Positions 22,421-27,594 of a stretch of 31,367 bases of DNA are shown piece by piece. The translations under genes and the position numbers were made by a program. Every line of letters starts with the position of its first letter. The first letter of the stretch is position 1. This DNA is from a virus, in IMG/VR virus record IMGVR_UViG_3300043803_000980, positions 1 through 31,367 of that record; one strand, given 5' to 3'. The notes under the pieces were generated by a model that was not told the origin of the DNA, made no database searches, and saw only the letters and a program-made list of their open reading frames with translations.

Positions 22421-23254
22421 TTAACGTACATAGAACCAGTAATAACCTTTCCAACTATAACGCCCTGGATTCTTCAGACTCTTGAGAATTCCGTTTTTAT
22501 CGGTGCCTTCAAAAAAATGAACAGCAGCATTAATACTTTCACAACGGGGACCAATTATCTCCGTTTTTTTATCGACACCAAACACCGCCTTTTTCTTTTC
22601 CTTTTCTTCTAAGATCTGCCAACGATGACCATAGGCAATGCGGTAATGCCTGGCAGCAGATAGAATGTTTGCACGGTTATTCGGATTGCCTGTCACTTGT
22701 GTTGCTGCTTCTCTGGCTGATTCATAATCAGTGCATACACCAGTTTCTAAGTTCTTGCATCTTATTTTAAGACCTGTCTTCTTACCATCTCCACGGGTAT
22801 TCTCATTCCATTGCATTAAGTGTGAGGTATTAACTTTTCTTTTTTCTTTTGGTTTTGGTTTAGCAAGTTCTTGTAGTGCTGCGCTTGCGGCGCTTGCGCT
22901 TATGCCTTCGGCACTTATGCCTTCGGCAGGCCTGCCTTCGGCAGGTTTATACTCTTCTATTGCCTTCTTAGCAATCTCTATGGCGCTAATGGCAGGATTG
23001 TATTCAGGTTTGTATTGCTCTATCCAATAGTTTGTTTTCTCATTAAACTCTAATTCATCGCATTCATCTAACTCTCTAATCATAAAGTTATGGACACCAT
23101 GTTCTCTGAATGCCTTGTGTAAGGGTTCTCGGGACATTCTTTTAGCACGGTCTATCTGGTGTGCCCATTCTTTATTCATTGCAAGTGTGGTGTTTCCGAC
23201 GTATTTTTCACCAGTTTGCTTGTTGATGATGAGATAAATGATGCCTCTTGCCAT
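22421..23254 (-). CDS. GIY-YIG homing endonuclease (277 aa)
   Basis: The only minus-strand gene. N-terminal GIY-YIG nuclease domain: GIIYLI (4-9), KYVG (17-20), 'FREHGVHNFMIRELDE' (49-64), the metal-binding Glu in 'NEKTNYWIEQYKPEYN' (71-86). C-terminally two tandem NUMOD-like DNA-binding modules (167-213 and 230-276), each ending in an aromatic-rich strand (HRWQI, YYWFYV). The linker (105-124) is an insertion of short palindromic repeats (see separate entry). Such freestanding endonucleases spread by cutting a sister allele; here it lies between genes, not in an intron. A TATAAATC on its own strand (23280-23287) may be a late promoter. Confidence 0.9.
   Translation of the reverse strand: MARGIIYLIINKQTGEKYVGNTTLAMNKEWAHQIDRAKRMSREPLHKAFREHGVHNFMIRELDECDELEFNEKTNYWIEQYKPEYNPAISAIEIAKKAIEEYKPAEGRPAEGISAEGISASAASAALQELAKPKPKEKRKVNTSHLMQWNENTRGDGKKTGLKIRCKNLETGVCTDYESAREAATQVTGNPNNRANILSAARHYRIAYGHRWQILEEKEKKKAVFGVDKKTEIIGPRCESINAAVHFFEGTDKNGILKSLKNPGRYSWKGYYWFYVR
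22887..22945 (-). repeat. short GC-rich palindromic repeats inserted in the homing endonuclease
   Basis: On the + strand: GCTTGCG-type units, CTTATGCCTTCGGCA in tandem (22899-22913, 22914-22928), then CCTGCC-TTC-GGCAGG (22931-22945), a hairpin. Read in frame they give the AEG/SAEGISA-rich linker. Similar 'GCCTTCGGC' short palindromes occur in many cyanobacterial genomes. They are much more GC-rich than the surrounding gene. Confidence 0.8.
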
Positions 23255-23549
23255 TGTTTATAACACGGTGTGTACTGTGGATTTATAACAGTGTATGTAT
23301 AATTAATAACACGGTATAATGAATTTGGTGTTGTGTATTATGGTGAGGTATGGAAGGTTAATATTAAATTAAATATATGTCAGTGATTTGTAACATTCTC
23401 AATAAAAATGAATAATTGAGAATCAATTGAGTTAATTGATGAGAATAGGTCTAAGTCTTGTGACCTAAGCAGGTATAGCATAAGACGCGCAGTTTGTCAA
23501 GCCACGCCCCGCCGAAAATCCCCAGACCCACACATAAGGCTCACAGACC
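23255..23549. other. gene-free region after the homing endonuclease
   Basis: No convincing gene. Contains three imperfect copies of TATAACACGGTG (23259-23270, 23284-23295, 23305-23316), AT-rich tracts, a hairpin at 23395-23423 and a GC-rich stretch near 23490-23535. Probably regulatory DNA around the homing gene insertion and the next module. Confidence 0.5.
23395..23423. repeat. AT-rich inverted repeat, copy 1 of 3
   Basis: ATTCTCAAT ... ATTGAGAAT (23395-23403 and 23415-23423), an imperfect match to two further copies at 25449 and 25593. The three copies share the ATTCTCAATAA / TTATTGAGAAT arms. Confidence 0.7.
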
Positions 23550-23578
23550 TTGACATTCTTATAAGGGTATGGTAGAAT
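23550..23578 (+). promoter_or_regulatory. strong sigma70-type promoter
   Basis: TTGACA (23550-23555), 17-base spacer, TAGAAT (23573-23578). It transcribes the palindrome cluster and the 23730 gene. Confidence 0.8.
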
Positions 23579-23827
23579 CTAGTCGAGAAATATAAGCATA
23601 TCTTAACATTTCTCGACGAGAGTGCATATATACTAGCATGAATCTCGACGAGACGGTGCATCATAAGGCTTGCAATCTCGTCGAGTTTTATGCTACAATT
23701 CATAAGCGTTCAACAAATCTCGACGAGCTATGTACGACGACTACGATCTCGACTATACATTCAGCAACGATTACGGACAAGATCTCGACGAGTATTATGC
23801 ACAGGATGCACTAGATCTCGACGAGGA
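23578..23827. repeat. cluster of CTCG(A/T)CGAG palindromes
   Basis: Copies at 23578-23588 (variant TCTAGTCGAGA), 23611-23621, 23643-23653, 23676-23685, 23718-23727, a half copy at 23747-23753, 23783-23792 and 23816-23825. Both orientations are equivalent except the central base. The last ones lie inside the 23730 gene as codons GAT-CTC-GAC-GAG (DLDE). Matching copies recur at 25335, 25359 and 25390. Confidence 0.85.
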
Positions 23828-23882
23828 TTATGCACGAGATGGGCAAGATTACGAATCGCTTGCATATCGTCATTATGCATGA
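23730..23882 (+). CDS. small Asp/Tyr-rich acidic protein (50 aa)
   Basis: Begins 3 bases after a CTCGACGAG palindrome. Composition is extreme (about 12 Asp, 9 Tyr) with repeated 'DLDE' and 'YAQD/YARD' words; the DLDE words are encoded by the palindromes. Such acidic small proteins can be DNA mimics. No family recognised. An in-frame promoter for the next gene is embedded in its 3' end. Confidence 0.6.
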   Translation: MYDDYDLDYTFSNDYGQDLDEYYAQDALDLDEDYARDGQDYESLAYRHYA

Positions 23883-23888
23883 TATAAT
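23860..23888 (+). promoter_or_regulatory. sigma70-type promoter overlapping the end of the 23730 gene
   Basis: TTGCAT (23860-23865), 17 bases, TATAAT (23883-23888), directly after the stop codon at 23880-23882. Leader contains CACATCTAGACCTC before ATG 23915. Confidence 0.7.
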
Positions 23889-23893
23889 CTAGT

Positions 23894-23916
23894 ACACATA
23901 CACATCTAGACCTCAT
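23894..23916 (+). repeat. 23-bp direct repeat, copy 1
   Basis: The 23 bases starting ACACATACACATC and ending CTCAT recur at 25428-25450 with one difference (C or T in AGA[C/T]CTC). Copy 1 is the leader of the 23915 gene; copy 2 lies in an otherwise non-coding area. Confidence 0.8.
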
Positions 23917-24067
23917 GTTAGCACAGAAGCGTATCGTACAGGTTACACTAGATATCATGTGTTATGATGATCTGGACCTGGATAACATCGATTGGCGGGA
24001 GTTATTGCAACTCGAACCTAACGAAGATGTTCATTGTAGGGTAAAAGAATTCGACCCGTTCGAGTAA
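23915..24067 (+). CDS. small acidic protein (50 aa)
   Basis: 'KRIVQVTLDIMCYDDLDLDNIDWRELLQLEPNEDVHCRVKEFDPFE'; beta-alpha-beta with acidic stretch, and the form resembles small cyanobacterial/cyanophage proteins of unknown function. Shares the 'DLDLD' word with its upstream neighbour. Confidence 0.65.
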   Translation: MLAQKRIVQVTLDIMCYDDLDLDNIDWRELLQLEPNEDVHCRVKEFDPFE

Positions 24068-24068
24068 T

Positions 24069-24127
24069 GTGACAGTTTGAGAACTGGCACAAGACCCCTT
24101 GATATCTGCCACCAGGTGGGATATTCT
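24069..24127 (+). promoter_or_regulatory. dyad plus hairpin plus promoter cassette
   Basis: GTGACA-N10-TGGCAC (24069-24090) right after the TAA stop; then TTGATA (24099-24104), 17 bases, TATTCT (24122-24127). The spacer holds an inverted repeat, ATATC-TG-CCACC-A-GGTGG-GATAT. Confidence 0.7.
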
Positions 24128-24151
24128 ACCTTCGTCGTCGCAATTAATCCA

Positions 24152-24298
24152 ATGTGTGGTCCAGTTTTTGATTATACTTTCGAAGATTTTCTGAATGATG
24201 CTTCCCAGGAAGAATGGGATGCTTGGGAACAGAAAGCGGCTGAACTTGAGCTGCCATTGGATTACTATCTCCAAGAGTTCGTTGCATGTGACAGTTGA
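24152..24298 (+). CDS. small acidic protein (48 aa), C-terminus shared with 17581 protein
   Basis: 'CGPVFDYTFEDFLNDASQEEWDAWEQKAAELELPLDYYLQEFV'. The last 20 residues match the C-terminus of the 17581 protein. Its stop codon (24296-24298) lies inside a GTGACA-N10-TGGCAC dyad. ATG 24152 has its own promoter upstream. Confidence 0.7.
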   Translation: MCGPVFDYTFEDFLNDASQEEWDAWEQKAAELELPLDYYLQEFVACDS

Positions 24299-24361
24299 GG
24301 TAGTGGCACACTGATTCCCCACTGGGTCCTCTGGCCACTGGGTCCTCTGGTGGGGTAATAT
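24288..24361 (+). promoter_or_regulatory. dyad, tandem repeat and -10 before 24384 gene
   Basis: Dyad GTGACA-N10-TGGCAC at 24288-24309. Then a 16-base tandem duplication CCACTGGGTCCTCTGG (24319-24334, 24335-24350) framed by CCCC and GGGG, and TAATAT near 24356. The duplication spreads the promoter spacing and no clean -35 is visible. Confidence 0.6.
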
Positions 24362-24383
24362 TCATTTGTCGCTGAGAAATCCA

Positions 24384-24593
24384 ATGGTTTTCGCCATCTC
24401 CAAACTCAACAATTGCACTTACACTTTGGATGCAAACAATCAGCGGGTTCTGATGTATGCTAACCTGCTGCCTGATGGTTCTTATGAGACTGCACTTTCT
24501 GCCTATGATTGGGTAGAGTGGGACCGTCTGGATGGTGATATCTTAGAGGAAGCAGACCGCATTCACAAACTGCTGCTGGCGGAGGTGAAGTGA
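24384..24593 (+). CDS. hypothetical protein (69 aa)
   Basis: 'VFAISKLNNCTYTLDANNQRVLMYANLLPDGSYETALSAYDWVEWDRLDGDILEEADRIHKLL'. Beta-hairpin followed by a helix; the form recalls small cyanophage/cyanobacterial proteins. Overlaps the next gene by one base. Confidence 0.7.
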   Translation: MVFAISKLNNCTYTLDANNQRVLMYANLLPDGSYETALSAYDWVEWDRLDGDILEEADRIHKLLLAEVK

Positions 24594-24787
24594 TGGTGGA
24601 ATTCATTCGTTACGTAAAGTCCTTCTATGGTCCTGGTGGCATTTATGATATGGGTGCCACTGATGATGATATCATTGAGGCAACGTTTAAATACATTCAT
24701 TCAGGTGCTGATTTCTGTGGTGATAGTTTCGACCGTGAAAGTGTGCGGGATATTATGATTGATGAGATGGGGCTTGTGCCAGTCTGA
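24593..24787 (+). CDS. hypothetical protein (64 aa)
   Basis: ATG 24593 follows a strong GGAGGTG (24581-24587); GTG 24590 is an alternative. 'EFIRYVKSFYGPGGIYDMGATDDDIIEATFKYIHSG' then 'GDSFDRESVRDIMIDEMGLV', a helical protein with an acidic face. Its stop codon lies inside the next dyad. Confidence 0.7.
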   Translation: MVEFIRYVKSFYGPGGIYDMGATDDDIIEATFKYIHSGADFCGDSFDRESVRDIMIDEMGLVPV

Positions 24788-24834
24788 TAAGTGGCACACA
24801 CCCCCTTGCGTTCCTGACCAATCCGATCTACATT
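24776..24834 (+). promoter_or_regulatory. dyad plus promoter cassette
   Basis: GTGCCA-N10-TGGCAC (24776-24797) containing the TGA stop, then TTGCGT (24806-24811), 17 bases, TACATT (24829-24834). Leader ACATTCGTTCCTGAGA before ATG 24859 is of the TACATT/CTGAGA family. Confidence 0.75.
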
Positions 24835-24858
24835 ACATTCGTTCCTGAGACACCGACC

Positions 24859-25332
24859 ATGCTGACTGGTTCTTCCCTGCTGAACAAAGTGAATGAAATG
24901 CAGGCACAAAACCCGCCTGCTAAGATGTCTGAAATCGTTCGTGCCTGTGGGTATGAGCGTGATGGCAAACTCAAATACACTGAATTCTACACTGAGTTGC
25001 TGACTGTCAAGGGTATCCTGAACAATGATACTCTGGAGGATGAGATCTCCGAAGAGTATCAGGAACTGTATCAGACTCTGTGTAGTTCTTATGGTAAGGG
25101 TGCTGTGAATGCATTCCTGGAACTCTATGATGAGGCGGATCTTCAGTCTTTCGAAGATGCCTATCAGGGTCCTTATGATTCTGAGGCAGCATTTGCCGAA
25201 GAATTTACCACTGACATCTATGGGTTTGATGCACCTTCGTTCGTGGTAGTTGATTGGGATGCTACCTGGAACTGTAATCTTCGTTATGATTTTGATTTCG
25301 AAGATGGGTTCGTGTTCAATAAGAACTGGTAG
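24859..25332 (+). CDS. cAbrB-like DNA-binding domain fused to ArdA-like antirestriction domain (157 aa)
   Basis: N-terminal 52 residues ('LTGSSLLNKVNEM...KMSEIVRACGYERDGKLKYTEFYTELLTVKG') match the cyanobacterial AbrB (CalA/CalB) pattern 'LTGxALLxKVKEL...CGY...FY.A.L.AKG'. C-terminal residues about 93-157 ('DLQSFEDAYQGPYDSEAAFAEEFTTDIYG...FVVVDWDATWNCNLRYDFDFEDGFVFN') resemble the last domain of ArdA antirestriction proteins, including acidic 'FEDAY.G.YDS...FAEEF' and 'WD....DYDF...GFVF'. ArdA mimics B-form DNA to block type I restriction. The middle is an acidic helix. The fusion is inferred by eye. Confidence 0.7.
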   Translation: MLTGSSLLNKVNEMQAQNPPAKMSEIVRACGYERDGKLKYTEFYTELLTVKGILNNDTLEDEISEEYQELYQTLCSSYGKGAVNAFLELYDEADLQSFEDAYQGPYDSEAAFAEEFTTDIYGFDAPSFVVVDWDATWNCNLRYDFDFEDGFVFNKNW

Positions 25333-25334
25333 AA

Positions 25335-25400
25335 TCTCGTCGAGACGTGCGTGTGTGGTCTCGACTAGATCGCACACGCATTCATTATATCTCGTCGAGA
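25335..25400. repeat. second cluster of CTCG(A/T)CGAG palindromes
   Basis: Copies at 25335-25345, 25359-25369 (variant TCTCGACTAGA, the complement of the first copy at 23578) and 25390-25400. Together with the 23.6-23.8 kb cluster they bracket the cassette of 23.9-25.3 kb. Confidence 0.85.
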
Positions 25401-25427
25401 CGCACACATCATACATCATCTAGATAC

Positions 25428-25450
25428 ACACATACACATCTAGATCTCAT
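25428..25450 (+). repeat. 23-bp direct repeat, copy 2
   Basis: Near-identical to 23894-23916 (one mismatch). Its last bases run into the second AT hairpin. Confidence 0.8.
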
Positions 25451-25478
25451 TCTCAATAACTAGTTTCTTATTGAGAAT
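25449..25478. repeat. AT-rich inverted repeat, copy 2 of 3
   Basis: ATTCTCAATAA, 8-base loop, TTATTGAGAAT: a perfect 11-bp stem. Confidence 0.85.
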
Positions 25479-25592
25479 CGCGGCTGGTGAGTTCTAGATA
25501 CCCACGCGGCACACATAGCCCGCCTTATGTGCAAGAATATGTGCTTCACCCCACTCACCCCTTCCCACACCATCTAAATGTGCTTTATTATA

Positions 25593-25622
25593 ATTCTCAA
25601 TAAGACCTTTCTTATTGAGAAT
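25593..25622. repeat. AT-rich inverted repeat, copy 3 of 3
   Basis: ATTCTCAATAAG, 6-base loop, CTTATTGAGAAT: a perfect 12-bp stem with no T-run, so not a classical terminator. Confidence 0.85.
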
Positions 25623-25720
25623 GATATCTAGAAATATGAATTCTTATAGATACCTTTGGTATCGATGTCCGTAGGGTATAAGTACTTTAAAGACCCAGAG
25701 GGCAGATATCAAGAGCAATT

Positions 25721-25783
25721 GTGCCAGTTCGTGAAGTGGCACACAGTTTTACCATAACCCCACCACGTGGGTTATTATACATT
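25721..25783 (+). promoter_or_regulatory. dyad plus -10 before 25802 gene
   Basis: GTGCCA-N10-TGGCAC (25721-25742) is a perfect inverted repeat. Then AACCC-CACCACG-TGGGTT (approximately 25756-25773) and TATACATT. Leader CGTTCCTGAGA as in the neighbouring cassettes. Confidence 0.7.
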
Positions 25784-25801
25784 CGTTCCTGAGATTCAAC
25801 C

Positions 25802-25960
25802 GTGACTGAAGTTAAAGTTCGGGTCGAAACTTACGATGGTTGCGTTACCTTCTGGTATGAGAAGTCCAGAGTAAAGAACCCCACCGAAGTTGTCTGCAAT
25901 CGTGTCACAAACCAGTTGATGGGTCTTAACATCAAAGAGGTGAGTGTGACAGTTGAGTAA
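25802..25960 (+). CDS. small hypothetical protein, GTG start (52 aa)
   Basis: 'TEVKVRVETYDGCVTFWYEKSRVKNPTEVVCNRVTNQLMGLNIKEVSVTVE', a beta-alpha-beta-like protein. GTG 25802 is favoured because it follows the conserved leader at the usual distance. Its stop codon lies inside the next dyad. Confidence 0.6.
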   Translation: MTEVKVRVETYDGCVTFWYEKSRVKNPTEVVCNRVTNQLMGLNIKEVSVTVE

Positions 25961-26004
25961 GTGTCACAAGGGGGGTTGCAATGCCCCCCAGACCCTGATA
26001 CATT
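25946..26004 (+). promoter_or_regulatory. dyad plus hairpin with -35 in loop
   Basis: GTGACA-N10-TGTCAC (25946-25967) is a perfect inverted repeat that contains the TAA stop. GGGGGG-TTGCAATG-CCCCCC follows, its loop containing TTGCAA (25976-25981), with TACATT 17 bases on (25999-26004). Confidence 0.8.
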
Positions 26005-26028
26005 ACATTCGTCCCTGAGAGACACGCC

Positions 26029-26154
26029 ATGTTTGATGAACTCTGGTCTGAGATTCAAGATGCTCCTGGTGAGATCTTTGACCTTGACATTCCTGAACTC
26101 AAAGATGAAAAGTTCGATGTCAATGAGTATCTGAACTCTAACTACGATTACTGA
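26029..26154 (+). CDS. small acidic protein (41 aa)
   Basis: 'FDELWSEIQDAPGEIFDLDIPELKDEKFDVNEYLNSNYDY'. Strongly acidic, no motif. ATGA overlap with the next gene. Placement after a cassette supports its reality. Confidence 0.55.
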   Translation: MFDELWSEIQDAPGEIFDLDIPELKDEKFDVNEYLNSNYDY

Positions 26155-26351
26155 TGCAGTTCCAAATCCTCTACATTGAGTTTGATACTGATGACGATGA
26201 TGAGATGACTGCTTATGACAAAGACCTTCTAAATGCAGAATACATTGGTCAAATCTGGGAGGCAGATGATGAAGATGATTTAGTTGAAGAGATCACTTGT
26301 GCATCTGGTTGGTGCATCAAATCCATTGATTATCGTCACGTTCTGAACTGA
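26154..26351 (+). CDS. acidic hypothetical protein (65 aa)
   Basis: 'QFQILYIEFDTDDDDEMTAYDKDLLNAEYIGQIWEADDEDDLVEEITCASGWCIKSIDYRHVL'. The pattern is, as I recall, conserved in cyanophages; the negative charge again suits a DNA mimic or protein contact. Coupled to the previous gene. Confidence 0.7.
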   Translation: MQFQILYIEFDTDDDDEMTAYDKDLLNAEYIGQIWEADDEDDLVEEITCASGWCIKSIDYRHVLN

Positions 26352-26355
26352 AACC

Positions 26356-26559
26356 ATGACTGACACTTTCGATCGTGAAGCACTGGTTGAAGCATACATC
26401 GACCGTTTGCTTGATAACATGAGCACCAAAGATTTGCTGCAGATTGTTGGTGACCAGATGGAAGAAAATCTCACCAGTTATACTGATGAGGAACTGATTT
26501 CAGAGGTTGAGTCTTACTATCCCGACCTGCTGGATCCAGACCTCCTGGGTGACAGTTGA
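26356..26559 (+). CDS. acidic hypothetical protein (67 aa)
   Basis: 'TDTFDREALVEAYIDRLLDNMSTKDLLQIVGDQMEENLTSYTDEELISEVESYYPDLL', all-helical and acidic. The order 'DxxxYIDxLxDxMxxxDLxxxxxxxxEEx' recurs in cyanophage small proteins. Its stop codon is inside the following dyad. Confidence 0.7.
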   Translation: MTDTFDREALVEAYIDRLLDNMSTKDLLQIVGDQMEENLTSYTDEELISEVESYYPDLLDPDLLGDS

Positions 26560-26607
26560 ACAAGTGGCACAGGGGGGGTTGCGGTCCCCCCTGGTTCGTG
26601 CCATACT
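26549..26607 (+). promoter_or_regulatory. dyad plus hairpin with -35 in loop
   Basis: GTGACA-N10-TGGCAC (26549-26570) covers the upstream TGA stop. Then GGGGGGG-TTGCGG-T-CCCCCC, with TTGCGG (26579-26584) as -35, 17 bases, and CATACT (26602-26607). Confidence 0.8.
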
Positions 26608-26628
26608 GATTCCATCAACAGAGAACCG

Positions 26629-27528
26629 ATGCAGAACAAGCACCAAGAGCACCCCGAAGATACCATCCTCACGGGCGACCTGAGCGTCCTGGACTGGTTC
26701 GTGACCCCTGGTGCCCTGAGCGTCAAGATCGACGGTGCCCCTGCCATCGTGTGGGGGATTGACCCTGCTTGCGGTGAGTTCTTTGTAGGAACCAAGGCAG
26801 TGTTCAACAAAAAGAAGATTCGTATTGCTCACAATCATGAGGACATTGATCAACACTACGAAGGCAACGTAGCAGACATTCTTCACGCTTGCTTCGATTA
26901 TCTGCCGCGTTTCGAAACCATCTATCAGGGTGATTTCATTGGGTTCGGTGGTGATACCGAATACAATCCTAACACCATCACGTATAAGTTCGGTGAGGTA
27001 GTTTCCCAGAAAATTATCATCGCCCCGCACACTTGCTATTATGCTGAGAGCGATCTTCGTGACGCCCAGGCATTCCCTGACCGTAGCATCTGGACTGATA
27101 CCGAAACGGTGAAGTTCGTGAAACCGAATGCATACATCCTGCACAATCAGGAGTCGTTCGCTGATGTTGAAGAGGTGTGCAAGTTCGCCCGTCAGATGGC
27201 ACAAACTGCCACCTTTGTGAGTGAGAAGGAAGCGGCAAAGATCAAACAACAGATCAATGCCTGCATTCGTGCTGGTGAAGAGGTGAATCCTGAGGACTTT
27301 GATTGTGATGCTAACCTGCTGCGTCTGTGGGCATTGGTGAAGTCTATCAAAGATGACTGCCTGTTCCTCTGCCGCAATGATGGTCCTGCTGCTTATCTGT
27401 ACGGTAACAGAATCGACGCTGAGGGTTACGTTCTGGTGAATCAGTTTGGTATGTTCAAACTGGTGAATCGTGAGGTCTTTTCTAACGCTAACTTCAACAG
27501 CGGTCGCTTCCAGTGTGCCAATCGTTGA
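26629..27528 (+). CDS. DUF6267-like protein with KxDG nucleotidyltransferase motif (299 aa)
   Basis: KIDGAPAIVWG (33-43) matches motif I (K-x-D-G) of DNA/RNA ligases and capping enzymes, with K33 as candidate adenylated lysine. 'FVGTKAVFNKKKIRIAHNHEDI' follows. 'TIYQGDFIGFGG' (97-108) fits motif III and 'EGYVLVNQFGMFKLVN' (265-280) fits motifs IV/V, with E265 and K277. T4-like phages carry related proteins of unknown function (DUF6267). No oligonucleotide-binding domain is visible, so activity is unproven. Its 3' end overlaps the next dyad. Confidence 0.78.
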   Translation: MQNKHQEHPEDTILTGDLSVLDWFVTPGALSVKIDGAPAIVWGIDPACGEFFVGTKAVFNKKKIRIAHNHEDIDQHYEGNVADILHACFDYLPRFETIYQGDFIGFGGDTEYNPNTITYKFGEVVSQKIIIAPHTCYYAESDLRDAQAFPDRSIWTDTETVKFVKPNAYILHNQESFADVEEVCKFARQMAQTATFVSEKEAAKIKQQINACIRAGEEVNPEDFDCDANLLRLWALVKSIKDDCLFLCRNDGPAAYLYGNRIDAEGYVLVNQFGMFKLVNREVFSNANFNSGRFQCANR

Positions 27529-27572
27529 AGTGGCACAGACCCCCTTGTGGGGTGCCCCTGGTGCCCTATACT
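27515..27572 (+). promoter_or_regulatory. dyad plus promoter before the MutH-like gene
   Basis: GTGCCA-N10-TGGCAC (27515-27536) contains the TGA stop. TTGTGG (27545-27550) is followed 16 bases later by TATACT (27567-27572); an inverted CCCCTTGTGGGG lies over the -35. Confidence 0.7.
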
Positions 27573-27594
27573 AATCTCATCAGCAACGCACCCG

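Larger units (their letters stand above)
25333..25720. other. non-coding structured region
   Basis: About 390 bases without a convincing gene; a 30-codon frame at 25664 is too weak to call. It holds three CTCG-type palindromes, the 23-bp direct repeat, two strong AT hairpins, several TCTAGA sites and a CACATA...TATGTG inverted repeat near 25513-25532. It looks like a regulatory or recombination-prone spacer. Confidence 0.6.

Noticed and set aside
23441-23535. Possible tRNA or other structured RNA between homing gene and promoter
   Set aside because: No cloverleaf with a CCA-end or TTCGA arm could be drawn; the GC-rich stretch near 23500 has no compensating stem I could find by eye.
23690-23887. 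Arg-rich reading frame overlapping the CTCG palindromes on the + strand
   Set aside because: It is another frame over the Asp/Tyr-rich 23730 gene. Arginine richness is a direct result of reading CGA/CGT-rich palindromes out of frame, and it lacks a ribosome binding site.
23578-25400. CRISPR array
   Set aside because: The repeats are 9-11 bp, palindromic, irregularly spaced and partly in a coding frame. CRISPR repeats are longer with regular spacers and no cas genes are seen.
25664-25756. 30-codon reading frame (MSVGYKYFKDPEGRYQEQ...)
   Set aside because: Very short, no ribosome binding site or promoter, and it runs over the 25721 dyad. I cannot support it as a gene.
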